Part shown: positions 41,816 through 50,551 of the stretch, one piece after another | Numbering within the stretch: position 1 is the first letter of the stretch | Layout of the letters: the number at the start of each line of letters is the position of its first letter | NCBI GenBank assembly: GCA_024235395.1 | Contig: JACKMK010000001.1 | Location: 434,001-498,000, forward strand | Reading direction: 5' to 3' | From: Chromatiaceae bacterium | GTDB taxonomy: Bacteria > Pseudomonadota > Gammaproteobacteria > Chromatiales > Chromatiaceae | Length of the DNA: 64,000 bases | The notes under the pieces: model-generated | The model's database searches: none | What the model was told of the DNA's origin: nothing | Seen by the model: the letters and a program-made list of their open reading frames with translations, nothing else | Translations under genes and position numbers: made by a program

Positions 41816-41891
41816 TGGTGGGTGCTGCAGGGATCGAACCTGCGACCCTCGCCTTGTAAGGGCGATGCTCTCCCAGCTGAGCTAAGCACCC
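41816..41891 (-). tRNA. tRNA-Val (TAC)
   Basis: 76 bases on the minus strand starting GGGTGCTTAGCTCAGCTGGG. The anticodon loop CTTACAA gives TAC, the T arm is GGTTCGATCC, and CCA is encoded. It sits 12 bases upstream of tRNA-Asp and is likely transcribed with it. Confidence 0.97.
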
Positions 41892-41905
41892 GGTTGGGAG
41901 GCGCG

Positions 41906-42178
41906 CTAGTTTACAGCGTCCTTGAACGCTTTGCCAGCCTTAAATGCAGGCGCCTTCGACGCCGCGATCTCGATGGTGCCGCCGGTTTTCGGATTGCGCC
42001 CGGTCCGCGCTGCGCGCTCGCGCAGCAGGAAGGTGCCGAAGCCGACGATCGATACCGCGTCATTGTTTTTCACCGATTGGGTGATCGCATCGATCAAGCC
42101 ATCCAACGCTCGCCCCGCTGCGGCCTTGGAGATGTCAGCGGAATCGGCCATTGCCTCGATCAGATCAGATTTGTTCAT
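41906..42178 (-). CDS. hupB: DNA-binding protein HU-beta
   Basis: 90 residues starting MNKSDLIEAMADSADISKAA, with the conserved IVGFGTFLLRERAARTGRNP segment and the DNA-bending tip (RNPKTGGTIEI) of the HU/IHF family. It compacts the nucleoid. The RTGRNP..G tip and the lon-hupB-ppiD position identify it as HU-beta. A strong sigma70 promoter lies about 100 bases upstream. Confidence 0.95.
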   Translation of the reverse strand: MNKSDLIEAMADSADISKAAAGRALDGLIDAITQSVKNNDAVSIVGFGTFLLRERAARTGRNPKTGGTIEIAASKAPAFKAGKAFKDAVN

Positions 42179-42280
42179 TCGAACGGTGCCCCCTTGATGG
42201 ATGTTTCAACCGCATTTCTTGTCGGCTGCAGTATGGTGGAAATGAAGCTGCCGGTGGGTAAGAAATTCAAAGCGGGCCGC

Positions 42281-42310
42281 TTTATAGCAGCCGCGAAAAT
42301 GAGGTGTCAA
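42281..42310 (-). promoter_or_regulatory. Sigma70 promoter of hupB
   Basis: On the minus strand TTGACA (42310-42305) and TATAAA (42286-42281) lie 18 bases apart, close to consensus. The hupB ATG is about 100 bases downstream. It suggests hupB is also transcribed independently of lon. Confidence 0.8.
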
Positions 42311-42312
42311 GC

Positions 42313-42341
42313 GAGCGCCGCCGCCCCATTGGCGGCGCCCG
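42313..42341 (-). terminator. GC-rich hairpin between lon and hupB
   Basis: GCGCCGCC and its complement GGCGGCGC form a stem with a short loop about 40 bases after the lon stop. There is no strong U-tract. It may partly end lon transcripts before the hupB promoter. Confidence 0.5.
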
Positions 42342-42377
42342 ACTGAGACATTCTTCTACCAGTGTTGGCGACAGGTT

Positions 42378-44825
42378 TCAATGATGGCGCAACGCATCAT
42401 TGGCGTCCTCCGATTTTTCTTCTTTGCTTTCAGCCGCCTTCACATCATTCGCGTCTTTAGGAGGACGCGGTTTTGGCCGATCAGCCAATGCGACCTCCAG
42501 CACTTCATCGATCCAGCGCACCGGTCGGATGTCGAGATTCTGTTTGATGTTCTTCGGGATCTCGACGAGATCACGCTCATTCTCTTCGGGAATGATGACG
42601 GTCTGGATGCCACCTCGGTGGGCTGCCAGCAACTTCTCTTTAAGTCCGCCGATCGGCAGCACTTCGCCACGTAACGTAATCTCTCCGGTCATTGCGACGT
42701 CAGCACGCACCGCAATACCCGTAAGCGCCGAGGCCAGCGACGTCGCCATGCCGATACCGGCACTCGGTCCGTCTTTCGGTGTGGCGCCTTCCGGTACATG
42801 GATATGCACGTCGATACGCTGGTAGAAGTCGTCGTCGAGCCCCAACGCGGCAGCGCGGCTACGCACCACCGTCATCGCCGCTTGAATCGATTCTTTCATC
42901 ACATCGCCGAGTTGCCCGGTGTGCGTCAGTCGACCTTTGCCCGGTGTCAATGCCGTCTCGATGCGCAACAACTCGCCGCCGACCTCGGTCCAGGCAAGAC
43001 CGGTGACCTGTCCAACCTGGTCGTGCTCGTCGGCACGGCCGTAACGAAAACGCTTGACCCCCAGATACTTCTCCAGGTTTTTCGGCGTCACCGTGACATT
43101 TTTTCCGTGGCGCTGTTCCAGCAGGACGTCCTTGACGACCTTGCGGCAGATCTTGGATATCTCGCGCTCGAGGTTCCTGACACCAGCTTCTCGCGTGTAA
43201 TAGCGCACGATGTCGCGCAACGCGGTCTCACGAATCGTCAGCTCGTTTTCCTGCAGGCCGTTGTTCTTGATCTGTTTCGGCACCAGATAATTTTGAGCGA
43301 TGCTGACCTTCTCATCTTCGGTGTAACCCGACAGACGAATGACCTCCATGCGGTCGAGCAGCGCTGGTGGGATGTTCATGCTGTTGGCAGTCGCAACGAA
43401 CATGACCTCGGACAAATCGAAATCGACTTCCAGATAGTGGTCCTGGAAGGTGTGGTTCTGCTCCGGATCGAGCACTTCGAGCAATGCGGATGCCGGGTCC
43501 CCCCGGAAATCCATTGCCATCTTGTCGATCTCATCGAGCAGGAAGAACGGATTCTTGGTACCTGCTTTGGTCAGGTTCTGAACGATCTTGCCCGGCATCG
43601 CACCGATGTAGGTGCGTCGATGACCACGGATCTCGGCTTCGTCACGCACCCCACCCAAGGCCATGCGGATGAACTTGCGGTTGGTGGCGCGTGCAATCGA
43701 CTGGCCCAAAGAGGTCTTGCCGACACCCGGCGGCCCGACGAGACACAGAATGGGTCCCTTCAGCTTGCGCACGCGCTGCTGCACGGCGAGATACTCGAGT
43801 ATCCGCTCCTTGACCTTTTCCAGCCCGAAGTGGTCTGTATCCAGCACCTCTTCGGCCTTCGCGATGTCGTTCCTGACCTTGGTGCGTTTCTTCCAGGGGA
43901 CGTTGACCAGCGCGTCCACGTAATTGCGCACGACGGTCGCCTCGGCCGACATCGGCGACATCAGCTTCAACTTGTTGAGTTCCGCAGTGGCCTTGTTCTT
44001 GGCCTCCTTGCTCATCCCCGCCTTCTCGATCTTGTGCGCAAGTTCCTCGAGTTCGTTCGGCGCATCGTCCAGCTCCCCGAGTTCCTTCTGAATGGCCTTC
44101 ATCTGCTCATTCAGGTAGTACTCGCGCTGGTTCTTTTCCATCTGCCGCTTGACCCTGCCGCGAATACGCTTCTCCATCTGCAGGATGTCGTTTTCGCCTT
44201 CCATCAAAGCCATCAGATGCTCGAGCCGTTCGCGGACGTTGAACATCTCGAGCACGTGTTGCTTTTCATCGAGCTTCAGCGCCATATGCGCTGCCATCGT
44301 ATCGGCGAGGCGTGACGGCTCGTCGATGCTGGCCAGCGAGGTCAGCACTTCGGGCGGCACCTTCTTGTTCAGCTTCACGTACTGGTCGAACAGCGCGGTC
44401 GCGGAGCGCATCAGCACTTCCATCTCGCGTTCGGGTAATTCGATGACGTCTTCCGCCGGGTCTATCTCCGCCGTGAAGTATTTCTCCGCCGCGGCGATCT
44501 CCCTGATCGACGCCCGTTCGCCACCTTCGACCAGCACCTTGACGGTGCCGTCCGGCAGTTTGAGCAACTGCAGGATACTGGCGAGCGTTCCAATGTTGTA
44601 CATATCGGCAGGCTCTGGCTCATCGACATCCGCACTGGTCTGCGCCACCAGCAGGATCTGTTTGTTGTCCGCCATAGCGGCGTCCAACGCACGGATCGAC
44701 TTTTCGCGACCTACGAACAGCGGAATGACCATGTGGGGGTAGACGACGACGTCACGCAGCGGGAGGACCGGGATGGCACTCGGCTGTTCATCGCGCACGC
44801 TGATTGCAGAATCTTCCTGTCCCAT
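42378..44825 (-). CDS. lon: ATP-dependent protease Lon
   Basis: 815 residues. An N-terminal substrate-binding domain (IPVLPLRDVVVYPHMVIPLF) leads to a AAA+ module with Walker A GPPGVGKTSLG and FFLLDEIDKM, then the protease domain with catalytic Ser in TPKDGPSAGIGMATSLASAL and Lys in the GLKEKLLAAHRGGI segment. It degrades misfolded and short-lived regulatory proteins. The ATG at 44825 is the family start. A sigma32-like promoter is seen upstream. Confidence 0.97.
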   Translation of the reverse strand: MGQEDSAISVRDEQPSAIPVLPLRDVVVYPHMVIPLFVGREKSIRALDAAMADNKQILLVAQTSADVDEPEPADMYNIGTLASILQLLKLPDGTVKVLVEGGERASIREIAAAEKYFTAEIDPAEDVIELPEREMEVLMRSATALFDQYVKLNKKVPPEVLTSLASIDEPSRLADTMAAHMALKLDEKQHVLEMFNVRERLEHLMALMEGENDILQMEKRIRGRVKRQMEKNQREYYLNEQMKAIQKELGELDDAPNELEELAHKIEKAGMSKEAKNKATAELNKLKLMSPMSAEATVVRNYVDALVNVPWKKRTKVRNDIAKAEEVLDTDHFGLEKVKERILEYLAVQQRVRKLKGPILCLVGPPGVGKTSLGQSIARATNRKFIRMALGGVRDEAEIRGHRRTYIGAMPGKIVQNLTKAGTKNPFFLLDEIDKMAMDFRGDPASALLEVLDPEQNHTFQDHYLEVDFDLSEVMFVATANSMNIPPALLDRMEVIRLSGYTEDEKVSIAQNYLVPKQIKNNGLQENELTIRETALRDIVRYYTREAGVRNLEREISKICRKVVKDVLLEQRHGKNVTVTPKNLEKYLGVKRFRYGRADEHDQVGQVTGLAWTEVGGELLRIETALTPGKGRLTHTGQLGDVMKESIQAAMTVVRSRAAALGLDDDFYQRIDVHIHVPEGATPKDGPSAGIGMATSLASALTGIAVRADVAMTGEITLRGEVLPIGGLKEKLLAAHRGGIQTVIIPEENERDLVEIPKNIKQNLDIRPVRWIDEVLEVALADRPKPRPPKDANDVKAAESKEEKSEDANDALRHH

Positions 44826-44910
44826 CGATTTCCTCCGTCGCCGCCCGTCAGGCGGTGTCAAAACTGGCACACAGGCTGCCGAGGAAAATACCGGGTCCCC
44901 GACCCCAGCA

Positions 44911-44939
44911 AGATGCGGCTCGGGCGACAAAAATTCAAC
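44911..44939 (-). promoter_or_regulatory. Sigma32-like heat-shock promoter upstream of lon
   Basis: Minus strand GTTGAAT (44939-44933), 14-base spacer, then CCGCATCT (44918-44911). Consensus is CTTGAAA-N(11-16)-CCCCATNT. Five of seven bases match in the first box and all but one in the second. It is about 85 bases upstream of the lon ATG. Confidence 0.65.
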
Positions 44940-45081
44940 CAGTGAAATGCCGCGTATTCCTCTTTCCGGCCACGACCCGGCGGATGCAGCGCCCCGGGGA
45001 ACCGTCTAACGCGAATCCGCGGGCGTACCAGATCCCGCGGTGTCAACGACACCGTGATGCGGCACCCATTGCGAGGTGCCG

Positions 45082-46362
45082 TCAGTCCGAGGCGGCCAAC
45101 TGACGCGGTTCGGACCCGCCGAAGATCATGTAGGGCGCAGAATCCCCAGTGATCACGGCTTCGTCCACGACGACCTTGGTGACGTCGTCCAGCGACGGAA
45201 GGTCGTACATGGTATCGAGCAGGACATGCTCGAGAATCGTCCGCAGACCGCGCGCACCGGTCTTGCGCTCCATCGCCTTGCGGGCGATTGCACGCAGTGC
45301 GTCTTCACGCACCTCGAGCTCGGCACCCTCCATCTCGAACAGGCGTTCGTACTGCTTGATGAGTGCGTTGCGCGGTTCGGTCAAGATCTTCACCAACGCT
45401 TCTTCGTCGAGTTCCTCTAACGTCGCGACAACCGGCAGACGCCCGACGAACTCCGGAATCAGGCCGTAGCGGATCAGGTCTTCCGGCTCCACGTTGCTCA
45501 GAATCTCGCCGACTTTGCGCTTGTCGTCCCTACTGCGTACTTCGGCCGAGAAACCGATGCCACCTTTTTCCGAACGGTCGCGGATGACCTTGTCGAGCCC
45601 GGCGAATGCGCCGCCGACGATGAACAGGATGTTCGAGGTGTCGACCTGCAGAAACTCTTGTTGCGGGTGTTTTCGGCCACCCTGCGGCGGCACTGACGCG
45701 ATGGTCCCCTCGATCAGCTTGAGTAGCGCCTGCTGCACGCCCTCCCCGGAAACGTCGCGAGTAATCGACGGGTTGTCCGACTTCCGCGAAATCTTGTCGA
45801 TCTCGTCGATGTAAACGATGCCGGTCTGCGCCTTTTCGACGTCATAGTCGCACTTCTGCAGCAGCTTCTGGATGATGTTCTCGACATCCTCACCGACGTA
45901 CCCAGCCTCCGTGAGCGTGGTCGCATCGGCGATCGTGAACGGGACGTTGAGCATCCGGGCCAGGGTTTCGGCCAGCAGGGTCTTGCCCGATCCGGTCGGG
46001 CCGATGAGCAGGATATTGCTCTTGGCAATCTCGACCTCGTCCTTCTTACCCTTGGCCTCCAGCCGCTTGTAGTGGTTATAGACGGCAACCGAAAGCACCT
46101 TTTTGGCACGCATCTGTCCGATCACGTACTGATCCAGGGTGCCATTGATCTCTTGAGGGATCGGCAACTTGTCGGACGTCTGGCCGACACTCTCCTGCAT
46201 CTCCTCACGGATGATGTCGTTGCAGAGTTCGACGCACTCGTCACAAATGAACACCGACGGTCCGGCGATCAGCTTCCGCACTTCGTGCTGGCTCTTACCG
46301 CAGAACGAGCAGTAGAGCAGTTTGCCGTCGTCGCCTTTGCCGTGCTTCTTGTCGTCGCTCAT
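45082..46362 (-). CDS. clpX: ClpXP protease ATP-binding unfoldase ClpX
   Basis: 426 residues. A zinc-binding N-terminal domain (YCSFCGKSQHEVRK..ICDECVELC) is followed by the AAA+ core with Walker A GPTGSGKTLLAETLA, Walker B IVYIDEIDKI and the IGF-like ClpP-docking loop (KGGIGFSAEV). ClpX unfolds substrates and feeds them to ClpP. It lies 129 bases after clpP, with a hairpin in between. Confidence 0.97.
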   Translation of the reverse strand: MSDDKKHGKGDDGKLLYCSFCGKSQHEVRKLIAGPSVFICDECVELCNDIIREEMQESVGQTSDKLPIPQEINGTLDQYVIGQMRAKKVLSVAVYNHYKRLEAKGKKDEVEIAKSNILLIGPTGSGKTLLAETLARMLNVPFTIADATTLTEAGYVGEDVENIIQKLLQKCDYDVEKAQTGIVYIDEIDKISRKSDNPSITRDVSGEGVQQALLKLIEGTIASVPPQGGRKHPQQEFLQVDTSNILFIVGGAFAGLDKVIRDRSEKGGIGFSAEVRSRDDKRKVGEILSNVEPEDLIRYGLIPEFVGRLPVVATLEELDEEALVKILTEPRNALIKQYERLFEMEGAELEVREDALRAIARKAMERKTGARGLRTILEHVLLDTMYDLPSLDDVTKVVVDEAVITGDSAPYMIFGGSEPRQLAASD

Positions 46363-46437
46363 AGTCGCTTACCCTGTACCGCGCAACTGCCCGTCAGATT
46401 GCGCCCTGCCGGTTTTTGCACCCTCAAGATCTCATAA

Positions 46438-46457
46438 TATCCGAATGCCTTCGGATA
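46438..46457 (-). repeat. Perfect stem-loop between clpP and clpX
   Basis: TATCCGAA and TTCGGATA pair around a four-base loop (20 bases in all) in the clpP-clpX gap. No clear U-tract follows, so a role in partial termination, transcript processing or regulation is open. Confidence 0.6.
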
Positions 46458-46491
46458 ACAAGCCACCTGATTTGCGCGGCAATCCGCGACC

Positions 46492-47112
46492 TTACTGGTC
46501 GCGCGGCGGCCGCCTGTCCAGTACCTGATCGACCAACCCGTAGGCGACCGATTGCTCGCCGCTCATAAAATTGTCGCGGTCGGTGTCTTGCTCGATACGT
46601 GCCAACTCCTGGCCCGTGTGGTGCGCCAGGATCTTGTTGAGCTTCTCGCGGATCAACAGGATCTCACGGGCATGAATCTCGATGTCTGTCGCCTGTCCCT
46701 GAAAGCCGCCCAGCGGCTGGTGAATCATGATCCGGGAATGCGGCAGGGCGTATCGCTTGCCCTTTTCGCCGCCCGCAAGCAGCAGCGCACCCATACTCGC
46801 CGCCTGGCCGATGCACATGGTCGTAACGTGCGGCCGAATGAACTGCATGGTGTCGTAGATCGCCAGGCCGGCAGTCACCGACCCACCCGGCGAGTTGATA
46901 TACAAGTGCACGTCCTTGTCCGGATTCTCCGACTCGAGAAACAGCAACTGCGCAACGATCAGGTTCGCCATGTGATCTTCCACCGGGCCGACACAGAAGA
47001 TCACGCGCTCCTTCAACAGCCGCGAGTAGATGTCGTAGGCGCGCTCACCCCGCGCGCTCTGCTCGACGACCATCGGTACCAGACCCAGACCCACAGGCTC
47101 AATTCGGTTCAT
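46492..47112 (-). CDS. clpP: ATP-dependent Clp protease proteolytic subunit
   Basis: 206 residues. The catalytic Ser106 lies in IGQAASMGALLLAGG and His131 in HSRIMIHQPLGGFQG, with the Asp further on. It starts MNRIEPVGLGLVPMVVEQSA as in other ClpP proteins. It assembles as a two-ring peptidase chamber for ClpX. tig is upstream at 69 bases, clpX downstream. Confidence 0.97.
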   Translation of the reverse strand: MNRIEPVGLGLVPMVVEQSARGERAYDIYSRLLKERVIFCVGPVEDHMANLIVAQLLFLESENPDKDVHLYINSPGGSVTAGLAIYDTMQFIRPHVTTMCIGQAASMGALLLAGGEKGKRYALPHSRIMIHQPLGGFQGQATDIEIHAREILLIREKLNKILAHHTGQELARIEQDTDRDNFMSGEQSVAYGLVDQVLDRRPPRDQ

Positions 47113-47181
47113 AAGCTGAATATCGGAAGTTGATACGATTACTTGAAGCTACCTGCAAATCCCGGGCCCGGCAAGCAGCGG

Positions 47182-48483
47182 TTAAGCGGCGGCATCCATA
47201 ACCTCAGAAAAAGTCTTATTTTCTTCGGCAACCTGCATTTGCCCCAGCGCCCAGTCGACGACCAGATTCTCGAGAACCAGGTTCTCGATCGATTTACGTG
47301 CATTGCTGTCACGCAGGTAATACTCGATCACCTCTTGAGGATTCTCGTACGATTCCGCGAACTCGCTCACGGTTTCGCGCAATTGCGCCTCGTCCGCCTC
47401 GAGTTGCTGGGTGCGAATGATCTCCGAGACCAACAGGCCAAGATGTACCCGCCGGCGCGCCTGGTCGGCGAACACGCTGGCCGGCAGATCGACGCTGGAG
47501 CGCTGACCGCGTTCCTGCATCTCCTGCACCATCTGCTGCTTCATGCGCTCCGATTCCTGGTCAATCAGCGCCTTGGGAATCTCCATCGGCTGCGCCGCAA
47601 TCAATGCATCCATCACCCGTTCCTTGGTGATCGACCGCAGCTTCTGTTTCAGCTCGTGCCGCATGTTCTTGGTCACGTCGGTACGCAGCCCCTCGACGGT
47701 ACCGTCTTCGACACCAAACGCCTTGACGAATTCCTGGTCAATCTCGGGCAGTTGCGCCTCCGCCACGCGCAGTACCTTGACTTCGAAGGTCGCGTCCTTG
47801 CCCGCGAGGTGCTGGGCCCGGTAATCATCCGGAAACTTGACGTTCAGCGAGCGCTGGTCGCCGGCCGCTGCACCCACCAGACCCGATTCAAAACCTTCGA
47901 TCATTGCACCGGAGCCGAGCACCAGCGGTACATTGTCAGCCGAGCCGCCGTCGAACAGTTCGCCGTCGATCGATCCTTTGAAATCGATGTAGACCGTGTC
48001 TCCGTCCTGGGCCGCGCGCTCCACATCGTTCCAGACGGTGCGCTGCTTACGCAGCTTTTCGATCATCTCGTCGACATCGGCATCCGCCACCTCGGCGACG
48101 GTTCGGGTCACCGTCTGCCCGGACAGGTCGCCGATCTTGACCTCCGGAACGACCTCGAACACCGCGGTGTAACCCAGGCCGCCCTCTTCCCCGGACTCGC
48201 GCAATTCGATGCGCGGCTCGCCGGCGGGAGTCAGCTGCTGCTGGCTGGCGGCCTCGAACAGGGTCTCTTGGATCAATGCGCCGTAGGTCTCCTGGCGGAC
48301 CTGTTCGCCGAACCGCTGTTTGATTGTGCGCATCGGGACCTTGCCCGGCCTAAACCCGTCGAGACGCACATGCCGCGCCAGGTCTTTGAGCCGCTTGTCC
48401 ATCGCCGCGGCGACACGTTCCGCCGGCAGGTCGACCATCAGGCGTTTTTCGAGTCCCTCACCCGATTCCACAGAAACTTGCAT
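47182..48483 (-). CDS. tig: Trigger factor (ribosome-associated chaperone)
   Basis: 433 residues. The N-terminal ribosome-binding domain holds the signature GFRPGKVPMRTIKQRFGEQV. A FKBP-type isomerase domain with AAQDGDTVYIDFKGSIDGEL follows, then a helical C-terminal domain. It binds nascent chains at the ribosome exit tunnel. It heads the tig-clpP-clpX-lon block. The start MQVSVESGEGLEKRLMVDLP is standard. Confidence 0.96.
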   Translation of the reverse strand: MQVSVESGEGLEKRLMVDLPAERVAAAMDKRLKDLARHVRLDGFRPGKVPMRTIKQRFGEQVRQETYGALIQETLFEAASQQQLTPAGEPRIELRESGEEGGLGYTAVFEVVPEVKIGDLSGQTVTRTVAEVADADVDEMIEKLRKQRTVWNDVERAAQDGDTVYIDFKGSIDGELFDGGSADNVPLVLGSGAMIEGFESGLVGAAAGDQRSLNVKFPDDYRAQHLAGKDATFEVKVLRVAEAQLPEIDQEFVKAFGVEDGTVEGLRTDVTKNMRHELKQKLRSITKERVMDALIAAQPMEIPKALIDQESERMKQQMVQEMQERGQRSSVDLPASVFADQARRRVHLGLLVSEIIRTQQLEADEAQLRETVSEFAESYENPQEVIEYYLRDSNARKSIENLVLENLVVDWALGQMQVAEENKTFSEVMDAAA

Positions 48484-48576
48484 TCGATTTCACCCCGGCA
48501 GATCGGTCTGCCTGTTCAATTTAGTCGTCGATTGGCGCCTGCCGGATCATGAACAAACGGCAGACGTGATGCGCTT

Positions 48577-48661
48577 TGGTGCGAAAGGAGAGACTCGAAC
48601 TCTCACGGGTTGCCCCACTGGAACCTAAATCCAGCGCGTCTACCGGTTCCGCCACTTTCGC
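48577..48661 (-). tRNA. tRNA-Leu (TAG)
   Basis: 85 bases on the minus strand with the long variable arm of a class II tRNA. It begins GCGAAAGTGGCGGAACCGGT. The anticodon stem-loop CTGGATTTAGGTTCCAG gives TAG, the T arm is GTTCGAGTC, and CCA is encoded. It lies immediately upstream of tig. Confidence 0.96.
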
Positions 48662-48803
48662 GAGGCCACTGCAAACCGTGCATTATAACTGCACAAGAGA
48701 ACGGGATACAGCCCGCCGGCGCACCGAGGGGGCGCCGGCCGAAACGCCGTTTCCGGAAAGATTTCAAGCAACTGCGCGCGCCGGCGCAGGTCGGCCGGGC
48801 GGT

Positions 48804-50189
48804 TCAGATCACCTTGGAAAACCGGGTTGTCTGACCGTCCGCGTCGAGATAGCGGTCGAACACCATGCAGATGTTGCGAATCAGCAGCCGACCGACCGGC
48901 AGGACGTCGACGCGATCGCCCGAGAACGCGATCAGGCCGTCGTCGGCCATGACCTCGAGTCGCTTGATCTCGGCGGCGAAATACCGGTCGAACTGGATAT
49001 CCCAGGCTGCCGAGACCTGCCCGAAGTCGAGCGAGAAATTGCAGATCAGGTCCGTGATGACCGCACGCCGCAACCGGTCGTCTCGGCTCAGTTCGATACC
49101 TCGAAACACCGCCAGTTCGCCGGCGTCAATCCGTGCGTAGTATTCGTCCAGGGTTCGAACGTTCTGAGCGTAGGTATCGCCGACCATTCCGATCGATGTG
49201 ACACCGATTGCCACCAGGTCGCAGTCGGCATGCGTCGAGTAACCCTGGAAATTTCGGTAAAGATGGCCTTCACGCTGCGCCACGGCGAGCTCGTCGTCCG
49301 GGCGCGCAAAGTGATCCATACCGATGTAGACATACCCGGCGTCGGCCAGATGCTGACCGGCGCGCTGCAGGATATCCAGCTTCTGGTCCGGCGACGGCAG
49401 TTCCGATTCATTGATCCGGCGCTGCGGCTTGAAACGCTCCGGCAGGTGCGCGTAATTGAACACCGACAGGCGATCCGGCGCGGCCTCGATGACCCGGTCC
49501 AATGTGTCGATGAACGAATCCGGCGTCTGTAGAGGCAGGCCGTAGATCAGATCGACGCTGATGGATCGAAAACCCTCGTGGCGCGCGGCGCTGAGCGCGC
49601 CGAATGTCTGTTCGGCGGTCTGGATCCTGTTCACCGCCTTCTGCACGCGCGGATCGAGGTCCTGCAGCCCGAGGCTCATCCGATTGAAACCGATCTCGCG
49701 CAACAACCCGATCGTTTCCGGCGTGACCTCGCGGGGATCGATCTCGATCGAATACTCGCCACTGTCGTCGTCGCGCAATTGAAAGTGGCGACCCGTGACT
49801 GCCATCAGTTCGCGCATCTGCTGGGCACTGATAAATGTCGGTGTGCCACCACCCCAGTGCAGCTGATCGATAGGCCGGCCCCGGTCGAACAACGCCGCCT
49901 GCATCTCGATCTCACGATGCATCCGATCGAGGTAGGGTTGCGCCCGACCCCGGTCCTTGGTCACGACCTTGTTGCAGGCACAGTAGAAACAGACAGTGTC
50001 GCAGAACGGCAGGTGAAAATAGAGCGAAAGCGGCCGACCGCTGGCGTTGCTGGCGGCGGCCGCATCCCGGTATTGCGCATTGCCGAAGCCGTCGTGAAAC
50101 TGCACCGCGGTGGGATACGAGGTGTAGCGCGGGCCGGACTGGTCATACCGACGAATGAGATCGTGATCGAGAATGAGAGTCTGTTGCAT
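48804..50189 (-). CDS. hemN: Oxygen-independent coproporphyrinogen III oxidase
   Basis: 461 residues. The radical SAM motif CDTVCFYCACNK (C-x3-C-x2-C) binds the [4Fe-4S] cluster, and the preceding YFHLPF and later LHWGGGTPTF are typical of HemN. It converts coproporphyrinogen III to protoporphyrinogen IX without oxygen, suiting the low-oxygen lifestyle hinted at by FNR and cbb3 oxidase. The ATG at 50189 fits the family start (MQQTLILDHDLIRRYDQSGP). No FNR box is seen just upstream, where a small gene lies. Confidence 0.95.
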   Translation of the reverse strand: MQQTLILDHDLIRRYDQSGPRYTSYPTAVQFHDGFGNAQYRDAAAASNASGRPLSLYFHLPFCDTVCFYCACNKVVTKDRGRAQPYLDRMHREIEMQAALFDRGRPIDQLHWGGGTPTFISAQQMRELMAVTGRHFQLRDDDSGEYSIEIDPREVTPETIGLLREIGFNRMSLGLQDLDPRVQKAVNRIQTAEQTFGALSAARHEGFRSISVDLIYGLPLQTPDSFIDTLDRVIEAAPDRLSVFNYAHLPERFKPQRRINESELPSPDQKLDILQRAGQHLADAGYVYIGMDHFARPDDELAVAQREGHLYRNFQGYSTHADCDLVAIGVTSIGMVGDTYAQNVRTLDEYYARIDAGELAVFRGIELSRDDRLRRAVITDLICNFSLDFGQVSAAWDIQFDRYFAAEIKRLEVMADDGLIAFSGDRVDVLPVGRLLIRNICMVFDRYLDADGQTTRFSKVI

Positions 50190-50230
50190 TGTGGGCACCC
50201 TATCTGCCTGCCGTCCGCCCGACGCACCGG

Positions 50231-50551
50231 TCAATCCTCATCGGGGACGTCCAGGCCTTTGCGGTGGGTCTCGTTGATCTGTTTCAGCAACGTATGAAAA
50301 GGAATCTGATCCTCGTGCCTACGCAGTACCTCCATGAACAGCAGATCCTCCCTGCCGAACTGGTAGGTGCCTCCTAGCATCGCATCGTAGACCTGTTTGA
50401 CTCCCTCTTCGAGGGGTTCGATAAACGCCGGGAACCGCTGGAGGTCTTCCATTTCGTACAACAGGCAATCTTTCAGGTCGGTCACCTCGAACATCGCCTG
50501 CTTGACCCATTCCGCATACTCATCGGGCGTACGCGCCCTGCGCAGACTCAT
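50231..50551 (-). CDS. Small protein of unknown function between prmB and hemN, 106 aa
   Basis: Not recognised. 106 residues, rich in Glu, Leu and Asp, with helices around RRARTPDEYAEWVKQAMFEV and PFIE-like LEEGVKQVYDAML, and no signal peptide or membrane helix. It starts four bases inside the prmB end (ATGA), with a GAGGA site before the ATG, so translation is probably coupled to prmB. hemN follows 41 bases after its stop. A role in haem synthesis or ribosome function is suggested only by position. Confidence 0.75.
   Translation of the reverse strand: MSLRRARTPDEYAEWVKQAMFEVTDLKDCLLYEMEDLQRFPAFIEPLEEGVKQVYDAMLGGTYQFGREDLLFMEVLRRHEDQIPFHTLLKQINETHRKGLDVPDED

Noticed and set aside
41816..41891. 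tRNA genes as phage attachment sites
   Set aside because: No integrase or duplicated tRNA 3' end was found near the tRNA-Asp, tRNA-Val or tRNA-Leu genes.
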